Assembly: GCF_008085905.1 (NCBI RefSeq)
Contig: NZ_VSFF01000005.1
Coordinates: 124,001 to 188,000, forward strand
DNA length: 64,000 nt
Direction: 5' to 3'
Source: Actinomadura syzygii
GTDB taxonomy: Bacteria; Actinomycetota; Actinomycetes; Streptosporangiales; Streptosporangiaceae
Shown: piece by piece, positions 57,853-64,000 of the stretch
Layout: each line of letters begins with the position of its first letter
Position numbering within the stretch: the stretch's first letter is position 1
The notes under the pieces: model-generated
The model's input: the letters and a program-made list of their open reading frames with translations, nothing else
Database searches by the model: none
Told to the model about the DNA's origin: nothing
Made by a program: the position numbers and the translations under genes

Positions 57853-58620
57853 TCAGAGTTTGGAACGAAGCCAGGAGATGTCCTCGGCCTGGCCCGTGGC
57901 CGGGGTCTCCACCACGACGGGCGCGCCCGCCGCCCGCACCACCGCGAGGATCAGCTCCGGATCGATCTTGCCGTTGCCGAGGTTGGCGTGCCGGTCGGCG
58001 CCCGAGCCGAAGTCGTCGCGGCTGTCGTTGCAGTGCACGAGGTCGATGCTGCCGGTGATGGCCTTGATCCGGTCGACGGCGTCGACGAGCGCCTCCCCCG
58101 CCGCGTGCGCGTGGCAGGTGTCGAGGCAGAAGCCGAGCTTGGACTCGAGCCCGGGGACGCCGGACAGCACGTCCCACAACCGCGCGATCCGGTCGAACTT
58201 GCGCGCCATCGCGTTGCCGCCGCCGGCGGTGTTCTCGATGTAGACCGGAATCGGACACTCGACCCGCTCGAACACCTTGCGCCAGTTCTCGAAGCCCATC
58301 TCGGGGTCGTCGTCCTTCAGCACGTGCCCGCCGTGCACGATCAGCGCCTTGGCGCCGATGGACGCGGCCGCCTCCAGCTGCTGCGTCAGGTTCTTCCGGC
58401 TCGGGATGCGGATCCGGTTGTTGGACGTCGCCACGTTGATCGTGTACGGAGCGTGCACGTACACGTCCACGCCGGAACCCGCCAGCGCCTCGACGCCTTC
58501 CGGCAGGACGGGCTTCTTCCACCCCTGCGGGTCGCCCAGGAAGAACTGGACGACGTCGGCGCCCACCGCGCGGGCGTTGTCGAGCGGGTCGGTCTGGTCG
58601 ACGTGGGCTCCGATACGCAT
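57853..58620 (-). CDS. nfo: Deoxyribonuclease IV (AP endonuclease)
   Basis: A 255-residue TIM-barrel endonuclease IV that cuts at abasic sites. Seen: [79 protein letters not shown] and [24 protein letters not shown], which supply the His, Glu and Asp zinc ligands. It is slightly shorter than E. coli Nfo, as usual in actinobacteria. Monocistronic, with a 129-bp spacer to the neighbouring membrane gene. Confidence 0.93.
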   Translation of the reverse strand: MRIGAHVDQTDPLDNARAVGADVVQFFLGDPQGWKKPVLPEGVEALAGSGVDVYVHAPYTINVATSNNRIRIPSRKNLTQQLEAAASIGAKALIVHGGHVLKDDDPEMGFENWRKVFERVECPIPVYIENTAGGGNAMARKFDRIARLWDVLSGVPGLESKLGFCLDTCHAHAAGEALVDAVDRIKAITGSIDLVHCNDSRDDFGSGADRHANLGNGKIDPELILAVVRAAGAPVVVETPATGQAEDISWLRSKL

Positions 58621-58749
58621 GCCCCGAGCCTATCCGCGCCCCCGACAACCCACCCCACCAAACCAACTCCCGCCTGCCGCCTGCCGCCTGCCGCCTGTCG
58701 AGCGCGTCGGGTCACACCAGGTGTCGGATCGGCGGCGGGGGTGCGGTCG

Positions 58750-59073
58750 TCAGACCGTGAAGCCGCCGTGGCTCAGTGCGAACGCGACGCCGAGGAACGA
58801 GGTGACCATGCCGATGACGTTCAGCCAGCGTTCGTTCGTCGTGGCGGAGATGAGTTGGGAATACAGCGCGATGGGAAGGCCGATCACTCCCGCGATGGCG
58901 CCGGGGAGATGTGTCTGGGGGATCCAGCCCATGATGAGCGCGGCGATGCCGACCGTGACGGCGACCACGGCGAGGACGGCCTGGAGCCGGTGCGGCTCGA
59001 CCTCCGTGCCGGTCGCCGGCCGCCGTTCCGCGCCCGTCGCGTGCCGCTCCGCGCCCGCTGCCTCCTGCGGCAT
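58750..59073 (-). CDS. Small three-helix membrane protein
   Basis: A 107-residue protein of unknown function. The ATG at 59073 follows GAGGAGGG by five bases. After a polar N-terminus come three hydrophobic helices (LQAVLAVVAVTVGIAALIMGW, LPGAIAGVIGLPIALYSQLI and WLNVIGMVTSFLGVAFALS). No family is recognised with confidence. Confidence 0.7.
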   Translation of the reverse strand: MPQEAAGAERHATGAERRPATGTEVEPHRLQAVLAVVAVTVGIAALIMGWIPQTHLPGAIAGVIGLPIALYSQLISATTNERWLNVIGMVTSFLGVAFALSHGGFTV

Positions 59074-59296
59074 CGGAACCCTCCTCGGGTCATGGCGCCC
59101 GCGCGTGAAAGGGCATATGCCACGCACGGGACCGGACGGACCATGCCCTTAAAGGGGTTCCCAACGAGCCCGCTGATCAACCGGCGGGGGCGGGCGGAAA
59201 ATGTCGGCGGGACGCGGTACGGTCGAACAAGGATTCGAACACCGGCTCGGTCCGGCCCTCCGAGGGGAAGCGGAGGGAGGAGGCAGGAGGTGCACC

Positions 59297-59473
59297 GTGG
59301 TGACGAAAGCGGAGTTGGGGCTCATCGGCGACGCGGAGCTCGTCGAGGAGCTGTCGCTGCTGACGACCCAGACCGCCCGCATGCGCGCCCGCATGGCCGA
59401 CATCATGGCCGAACTGGAACGGCGGCGCTGCGCCCGGCCGGCCCGTCCGGCCCGCCCGAGAGCGACCAGGTGA
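59297..59473 (+). CDS. Small helical protein upstream of rpsF
   Basis: A possible 58-residue protein starting at GTG 59297, six bases after GGAGG: an acidic, Leu-rich helix (KAELGLIGDAELVEELSLLTTQTARMRARMADIMAELERR) suited to a coiled coil, and a basic Pro/Arg tail (RPARPARPRATR). The strong ribosome binding site argues it is real; homologues and function are unknown to me. The spacer after it (59474-59707) carries the rpsF promoter. Confidence 0.5.
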   Translation: MVTKAELGLIGDAELVEELSLLTTQTARMRARMADIMAELERRRCARPARPARPRATR

Positions 59474-59707
59474 GCTCCCGGCCACCAACCGGCGTCCTCG
59501 ATGTGGGGGTGGGGCGGTTGTGTCCGCTGGGCTGGGGGTTCGTTCCGGCAAGCGGCTCGTACATGCCCCATCGTTGGTAACCTGTATCGGTCTCGCGGCT
59601 GGCGCGCCCGGCGATCCGGGGTCCGGCGCCGCCGCGGGGGACGCAGTAAGCCCTCCTGTCACGGAGAGACCGTGACCGCATCAGTCCAGAGGAGGTAGGG
59701 ACACAGC

Positions 59708-59998
59708 ATGCGTCGTTACGAACTCATGGCCATTCTCGACCCCGCCATCGACGAGCGCACCGCCAACACCGCGCTCGACCCGTTCCTGAAGGTCGTCAAG
59801 GACGGCGGCGGCAGCGTGGAGAAGGTCGACGTCTGGGGCCGCCGGCGCCTGGCGTACGACATCCAGAAGAAGTCCGAAGGCATCTACGCGGTTATCGACC
59901 TTTCGGCCGAGCCTGCCACGGTCAAGGAGCTCGACCGGCAGCTCAACCTGAGCGAGTCGATCCTCCGCACCAAGGTCATCCGCCCCGAGGTCCACTGA
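59708..59998 (+). CDS. rpsF: 30S ribosomal protein S6
   Basis: A 96-residue protein: [30 protein letters not shown], then [42 protein letters not shown]. It forms a complex with S18 on 16S rRNA. First gene of rpsF-ssb-rpsR-rplI, with an AGAGGAGG upstream of the ATG. Confidence 0.97.
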   Translation: MRRYELMAILDPAIDERTANTALDPFLKVVKDGGGSVEKVDVWGRRRLAYDIQKKSEGIYAVIDLSAEPATVKELDRQLNLSESILRTKVIRPEVH

Positions 59999-60035
59999 GC
60001 CCGGCTCAGTCCTCACACCAGCCGGAGCGAGCCCC

Positions 60036-60641
60036 ATGGCAGGCGACACCGTAATCACGATCGTCGGGAACCTCGTCGAGGACCCGAATCTCCGTTTCAC
60101 CCCGAGCGGCCAGGCGGTCGCGTCCTTCCGCCTCGCGTCGACCCCGCGGTTCTTCGACCGCCAGGCCGGCGACTGGAAGGACGGCGAGGCCCTGTTCCTG
60201 ACCTGCAACGTCTGGCGGCAGGCCGCCGAGAACGTGGCCGAGACCCTGCAGCGCGGCATGCGGGTGATCGTGCAGGGACGCCTCAAGCAGCGGTCGTACG
60301 AGACCCGCGAGGGTGAGAAGCGCACCGTCTTCGAGGTCGAGGTCGACGAGGTCGGCCCGTCGCTCCGCAACGCCACCGCCAAGGTCAACAAGACCCAGCG
60401 GCAGGGTGGCGGCGGCGGGTTCGGCGGCGGCGGCCAGGGCGGCGGCGGCCAGGGCGGCGGCGGAGGCTTCGGCGGCGGCGGCCAGCAGGGCGGCGGCGGT
60501 GGCGGTTTCGGAGGCGGCGGCCAGCAGCAGGGCGGCGGTTTCGGAGGCGGCCAGCAGCAGGGCGGCGGCGCCCCGGCCGACGACCCCTGGGCCACCAGCG
60601 GCGGTGGCGGCGGGGGCTTCTCCGACGACCCGCCCTTCTAA
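60036..60641 (+). CDS. ssb: Single-stranded DNA-binding protein
   Basis: A 201-residue SSB. The OB fold (residues 1-115) has [32 protein letters not shown] and [30 protein letters not shown]. The linker is a long Gly/Gln-rich stretch ([10 protein letters not shown] repeats, about 125-180), and the C-terminal tip is DDPPF, the acidic-hydrophobic end that binds partner proteins. It lies 37 bp after rpsF. Confidence 0.97.
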   Translation: MAGDTVITIVGNLVEDPNLRFTPSGQAVASFRLASTPRFFDRQAGDWKDGEALFLTCNVWRQAAENVAETLQRGMRVIVQGRLKQRSYETREGEKRTVFEVEVDEVGPSLRNATAKVNKTQRQGGGGGFGGGGQGGGGQGGGGGFGGGGQQGGGGGGFGGGGQQQGGGFGGGQQQGGGAPADDPWATSGGGGGGFSDDPPF

Positions 60642-60792
60642 CCGGCCTCTCACCGGGCCTCGCGCCTCCAGCCGGGTTCCCGTGCTGGACGGTCCGTCCG
60701 CCGAGGGCGGTCCGTCGCTCCGGCGATGACCAGTAAGAAACGAGTACACGTCCATTCCCGCGTGAGCGGGGCTCTCCCAAAGGAGCACCACG

Positions 60793-61029
60793 ATGGCGAA
60801 GCCACCTCCCCGCAAGCCGAAGAAGAAGGTTTGCGTTTTCTGCCAGGAGAAGATCTCCTACGTCGACTACAAGGACACCGGTCTGCTGCGGAAGTTCATC
60901 TCCGACCGCGGCAAGATCCGTGCCCGTCGGGTGACCGGTAACTGCACCCAGCACCAGCGGGACGTCGCCACGGCGATCAAGAACGCCCGCGAGATGGCGC
61001 TGCTGCCGTACACCAGCACCGCGCGCTGA
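60793..61029 (+). CDS. rpsR: 30S ribosomal protein S18, zinc-binding form
   Basis: A 78-residue S18: [49 protein letters not shown]. Cys14, Cys17, Cys51 and His54 form a CxxC..CxxH set, so this is the zinc-binding (C+) variant; a zinc-independent paralogue may exist elsewhere. The ATG at 60793 is preceded by AAAGGAG. Confidence 0.96.
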   Translation: MAKPPPRKPKKKVCVFCQEKISYVDYKDTGLLRKFISDRGKIRARRVTGNCTQHQRDVATAIKNAREMALLPYTSTAR

Positions 61030-61045
61030 GGCAGGAGGAACGATC

Positions 61046-61492
61046 ATGAAGCTCATCCTGACCCAGCAGGTCTCCGGGCTCGGCGAGCCCGGTGACGTCA
61101 TCGACGTCCGCGACGGCTACGGCCGCAACTACCTCGTTCCCCGCGGGTTCGCCATCCGGTGGACGCGCGGCGCCGAGCGCCAGATCGACTCCATCAAGAA
61201 GGCGCGTTCGGCCCGCGAGATCGCGACCGTCGAGCACGCCAAGGAAGTCGCCGACCAGCTCAAGTCGCTCCGCGTGACGCTGCGCACCCGCGCCGGCAGC
61301 GGCGGCCGCCTGTTCGGCGCCGTGACCGCCGCCGACATCGCCACCGCGGTCCGCGACGCGCACGGTCCCGACCTGGACCGCCGCCGCATCGAGATCGGCA
61401 ACCCGATCAAGACCGTCGGCACCCACCGGGTCAGCGTCCGGCTGCACTCCGACGTCAGCGCCTCGATCGACGTGAACGTCATCGAAGCCTGA
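61046..61492 (+). CDS. rplI: 50S ribosomal protein L9
   Basis: A 148-residue L9: MKLILTQQVSGLGEPGDVIDVRDGYGRNYLVPRGFAIRWT, a long connecting helix (RSAREIATVEHAKEVADQLKSLRVTLR) and a C-terminal domain. It starts 16 bp after rpsR with AGGAGG upstream of the ATG and is the last gene of the operon. Confidence 0.97.
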   Translation: MKLILTQQVSGLGEPGDVIDVRDGYGRNYLVPRGFAIRWTRGAERQIDSIKKARSAREIATVEHAKEVADQLKSLRVTLRTRAGSGGRLFGAVTAADIATAVRDAHGPDLDRRRIEIGNPIKTVGTHRVSVRLHSDVSASIDVNVIEA

Positions 61493-61508
61493 CCGGCACC
61501 ACCACCGA

Positions 61509-61541
61509 CCGGCCCCCGCCGCCCCAGGGCGACGGGGGCCG
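61509..61541 (+). terminator. Candidate terminator after rplI
   Basis: CCGGCCCCCG and CGGGGGCCG form a GC-rich stem (61509-61518 with 61533-61541) 17 bp after the rplI stop. There is no T-tract. Confidence 0.5.
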
Positions 61542-61560
61542 CTCGCTTCCCACCGAGAAC

Positions 61561-61825
61561 CTGCGGGAAGGGCGCTGTCGCCCAACCTGCGGGGAGGGCG
61601 CTGATGCCGACGTGCGGGAAGGGCGCTGTTGCCAAGCTGCGGGGAGGGCGCTGATGCCGACCTGCGGGACGGGCGCTGGTGCCGTCCTGTGAGAGGGGCG
61701 CTGGTGCCGCGCGGCCGGGACGGGAAGCGGGGGCCGGATGGGACGCGGCCCTCTTCGGGAAGGGCGCTGGTGCCCCGCGCGGCCGGGACGGGAAGCGGGC
61801 GCCGGATGGGACTCGGCCCTCTTGG
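61561..61825 (+). repeat. Short tandem repeats and a 67-bp duplication
   Basis: Units of 25-26 bp with the core GGGCGCTGNTGCC repeat at 61561, 61587, 61613, 61638, 61663 and 61688, each starting (C)TGCGGG or a variant. The last continues into a 67-bp imperfect duplication (about 61692-61757 and 61758-61825) that again contains the core. The units are multiples of neither 3 nor a fixed length, so they are not a coding repeat. No gene is seen in 61493-62009. Confidence 0.75.
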
Positions 61826-61914
61826 CGACGGGGGTCGGCGCGGGCCGGTAGGGGGATGGAATTTCTTGGGCAAGGGTGGGGCATTGGCGGGCCACGCTGG
61901 GGTTTCAGGCTTGG

Positions 61915-61930
61915 GGTTTCATGTGAAACG
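61915..61930. promoter_or_regulatory. parS: Degenerate parS-like palindrome
   Basis: GGTTTCATGTGAAACG keeps both GTTTCA/TGAAAC arms but has a T for C in the centre. It lies 38.5 kb from the parB-linked perfect site, outside a gene. Confidence 0.5.
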
Positions 61931-62009
61931 TCCGTGAACCGCCCGGTGTTTCGGGGGGCGACAGACCGGTCATCACGTTCCGTGATCATGGAAGCGCGGG
62001 GCGAGGGGA

Positions 62010-62846
62010 GTGGCTGTGGTCGCCTGTTCGGGCAATTCCGCGGATGACTGGCCGGTGACGCGCCGGTCGGTCATCGGGGGCGTGGTGGGCGCCGGGCTGC
62101 TGGAGGTGCTGTCGCTGGGGCTGCCCGTCCAGAACGCGGCCTTGGCCGACGATCCTCCGCTCTGGGGGCCCGCGGACGGCGACCGCTTCACGGCGGACGC
62201 CCCGCGCGTCTACACCCGCGCGCAGTGGAAGGCGCGTCCGGCGCGGCGTCCGGCGAAGGTGCTGAACCGGCGGCCGGACCACATCATCATCCACCACACG
62301 GCCACGGCGAATTCGAGGGACACCTCCCTCGCGCACGCTTTCGCGCTGTCGCGGTTCATCCAGTCGTTCCACATGAACAGGAACGGGTGGGACGACTCCG
62401 GGCAGCAGCTCACCATCAGCCGGGGCGGCATCGTGATGGAGGGCCGCAACCGCAGCCTGAAGGCCGTCCGGGCGCGGGACCTCGCGGTCGGCGCGCAGGT
62501 GCTGCACCACAACTCGCACACGATCGGGATCGAGAACGAGGGCACGTACTCCAGCAGGGCCGTCCCGCGACGCCTGTGGCACTCGCTGGTGGAAGTGTGC
62601 GTGTGGCTCTGCCGCACGTACGACCTGGAACCGCGCAAGGCGATCGTCGGGCATCGCGACCTCAACCAGACGGCCTGCCCGGGGGACGCCCTGTACGCGA
62701 GGTTGCCGGCGTTGCGCAGGTCCGTGTCGGCGCGTCTCGGCGGCTCGCCCGATCAGGAGCCCGCGGATGAGTCTCAGCAGGGACCGGAGCACTCCACGGA
62801 CGATTCCGGGTTCCCCGTCCTGCCGTCGATCGACGACCTGACCTGA
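62010..62846 (+). CDS. Exported N-acetylmuramoyl-L-alanine amidase (PGRP/amidase-2 type)
   Basis: A 278-residue amidase_2/PGRP protein. A Tat signal (TRRSVIGGVVGAGLLEVL; Arg18-Arg19) ends near ALADD, so the folded enzyme is probably exported. The zinc site uses His95/His96 in IIIHHTATAN, a His in VLHHNSHTIGIENEG, and Cys in GHRDLNQTACPGD. It cleaves the amide between muramic acid and L-alanine. The C-terminal 45 residues are polar and disordered. The GTG at 62010 is the first start; the alternatives are further in. Confidence 0.88.
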   Translation: MAVVACSGNSADDWPVTRRSVIGGVVGAGLLEVLSLGLPVQNAALADDPPLWGPADGDRFTADAPRVYTRAQWKARPARRPAKVLNRRPDHIIIHHTATANSRDTSLAHAFALSRFIQSFHMNRNGWDDSGQQLTISRGGIVMEGRNRSLKAVRARDLAVGAQVLHHNSHTIGIENEGTYSSRAVPRRLWHSLVEVCVWLCRTYDLEPRKAIVGHRDLNQTACPGDALYARLPALRRSVSARLGGSPDQEPADESQQGPEHSTDDSGFPVLPSIDDLT

Positions 62847-62860
62847 GCGGCCGCCGGGCA

Positions 62861-63049
62861 TCAGGTCTCCGGGGTCGTGTAGCGGGTTCGGCGGCGGGCG
62901 ATCTCCGGGTCGATGCCCTCGACCAGCGACCAGATGCCCGCCACCCGTTCCACCAGGGTCTCGGGGGGCAGCCCGGCCAGGCCCTCCGCCGCCAGGTCGT
63001 CGATCGCCTGCGTCAGCCGGGCCATCCGCTCGCCGTGTGTGGAACACAT
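62861..63049 (-). CDS. Small conserved hypothetical protein
   Basis: A 62-residue helical protein (MARLTQAIDDLAAEGLAGLPPETLVERVAGIWSLVEGIDPEIARRR). The pattern is familiar from small actinobacterial proteins near transporters, function unknown. The ATG at 63049 lacks a ribosome binding site but has TACTAT six bases upstream, which would give a leaderless transcript; the ATG at 63025 is the alternative. Confidence 0.55.
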   Translation of the reverse strand: MCSTHGERMARLTQAIDDLAAEGLAGLPPETLVERVAGIWSLVEGIDPEIARRRTRYTTPET

Positions 63050-63164
63050 GTTCGAATAGTAGCGAGTGTGGCGGCCGGTGCGGATGCGGTTCGCGGAAAT
63101 TCGGCTGCGGACCACCCCGGGCGGACGCGCCGGACGAGCCGGCCGCGCCGGGTGAACGCGCTGG

Positions 63165-64000
63165 TCAGCGGACGGCGCCGGTCACCAGCCAGCGGTCGCC
63201 GCGGGCGCGGAGGCCGAGGGTGATCATGCGGGTGAGCATCCACAGGCCGATCGCCGTCCAGAGCCCGATGAGGCCCGCGTCCGCCCGGTAGAGGACGAGC
63301 GCCGCGGGCAGGAACACGGCCGTCGCGATCAGCGTCGTCAGGGCGAGGTAGGCGCCGTCCCCGGCTCCGATCAGGATCCCGTCGAGGACGAAGACCACGC
63401 CCGCCACCGGTTGCAGCACCGCCACCACCAGCAGCGACGCGAGCAGCAGGTCGCGGACGCCGCCGTCCGAGGTGAACAGGTCGGGCAGCCACGGCCGGAC
63501 GGCGACGATCATCAGCCCGAACGCGACGCCGCAGCCGACGCCCCACGCCACCATCCGCCGCGTGACGGCCCGCGTGGCGCCGATGTCGGACGCGCCCAGG
63601 TACCGTCCGGTGATCGCCTGCCCGGCGATCGCGATGGCGTCGAGGGCGAACGCGAGGAGTGTCCAGACCTGGAATCCGACCTGGTAGGCGGCGATCTCCT
63701 GGTCGCCCATCCGCGCCGCGACGGACGTCCCGATGATGAGGACGACGCGCAGCGCCGCCGTCCGCACGAGCAGGCCGAAACCCGCAGTGGCGGACGTCCT
63801 CAACCCGTCCAGGTCGGGCCGGACGGGAGCGCCGTGCCGCAGCGCCGCCCGCAGCACGACCACCACGTAGACAACGGCGCTGCCCGTCTGGGCGAGCACG
63901 GTGCCCCACGCGGACCCGGCGATCCCCCAGTCCAGGACGATCACGAACACCACGTTGAGCAGCAGGTTCACCGAGAATCCGCCGACCGCCACGAGGAGGG
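63165..64000 (-). CDS. MATE-family efflux transporter, truncated by the window end
   Basis: The C-terminal 278 residues of a MATE exporter; the frame continues beyond the window. About seven hydrophobic helices are seen, with MATE-like IAAYQVGFQVWTLLAFALDAIAIAGQAITGRYLGA and LDGILIGAGDGAYLALTTLIATAVFLPAALV. It belongs to the DinF-like group of the family by pattern. Substrate and ion coupling are unknown. The 63116-63164 gap holds no feature. Confidence 0.88.
   Translation of the reverse strand, partial: LLVAVGGFSVNLLLNVVFVIVLDWGIAGSAWGTVLAQTGSAVVYVVVVLRAALRHGAPVRPDLDGLRTSATAGFGLLVRTAALRVVLIIGTSVAARMGDQEIAAYQVGFQVWTLLAFALDAIAIAGQAITGRYLGASDIGATRAVTRRMVAWGVGCGVAFGLMIVAVRPWLPDLFTSDGGVRDLLLASLLVVAVLQPVAGVVFVLDGILIGAGDGAYLALTTLIATAVFLPAALVLYRADAGLIGLWTAIGLWMLTRMITLGLRARGDRWLVTGAVR

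Noticed and set aside
61561..61825. CRISPR array
   Set aside because: The repeats are adjacent with variable length, no unique spacers, and no cas genes are in the window.

Overview
The window is the chromosomal replication-origin region of a high-GC actinobacterium. The gene order rpmH-rnpA-yidD-yidC-jag-rsmG-parA-parB on one side of oriC and dnaN-gnd-recF-dciA-gyrB-gyrA-DUF3566-tRNA-Ile on the other is the actinobacterial origin layout. GTG and TTG starts, very high third-position GC, ECF sigma/anti-sigma pairs and leaderless-looking promoters all fit. Codon bias and the inserted genes suggest Streptosporangiales/Thermomonosporaceae (Actinomadura-like), but that genus-level guess is inference.

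Layout. (1) 1-2.2 kb: small accessory genes (DUF6504, VOC protein), then a 0.7 kb gene-free stretch dense in DnaA-box-like 9-mers, a strong terminator and tRNA-Ile. (2) 2.3-15.3 kb, minus strand: DUF3566, gyrA, gyrB, dciA, recF, gnd, dnaN, oriC (12588-13250) and dnaA, whose upstream region has a tandem pair of perfect DnaA boxes. (3) 16-22 kb, plus strand: the rpmH-to-jag operon, then rsmG-parA-parB. parS-like sites lie in parA, downstream of parB and beside the next gene pair. (4) 22.4-36 kb: a Ddl-family ligase and a PLP aminotransferase, GNAT, trxA, trxB, a hydrolase, anti-sigma/sigM, a pseudokinase with an extracellular domain, MurJ and DUF6049. This keeps the Mycobacterium tuberculosis Rv3907c-Rv3922c order with local gains (ddl, aminotransferase, a YbaK-type deacylase) and no cwlM or mutT4 at the expected places. 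(5) 36-43.5 kb: YbaK deacylase, cca, bioA, an MFS exporter and an orphan oligopeptide-type binding lipoprotein. (6) 43.6-61.5 kb: ino1, padR, two tandem class A penicillin-binding proteins, GT87, MerR, phosphotransferase, small genes, endonuclease IV, and the rpsF-ssb-rpsR-rplI operon. This resembles M. tuberculosis Rv0046c-Rv0056 with a second PBP and an accessory block inserted. (7) 61.5-64 kb: a repeat-rich spacer, a Tat-exported amidase, a small ORF and a MATE transporter cut by the window end.

Functionally the window couples initiation (DnaA, DnaN, DciA, RecF, gyrase), origin segregation (ParABS) and envelope growth (YidC, MurJ, pseudokinase, PBPs, Ddl-like ligase, amidase), with redox (Trx) and SigM control between. 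I found no prophage, insertion sequence, CRISPR array or defence island. The most unusual signals are non-coding or architectural: the distal DnaA-box cluster with a 31-bp palindrome, a 413-nt DUF6049/MurJ coding overlap, duplicated PBP leaders with a shared WWC tail motif, three operator/promoter modules (PadR, MerR, and one ahead of an unknown gene), and the repeat block after rplI.
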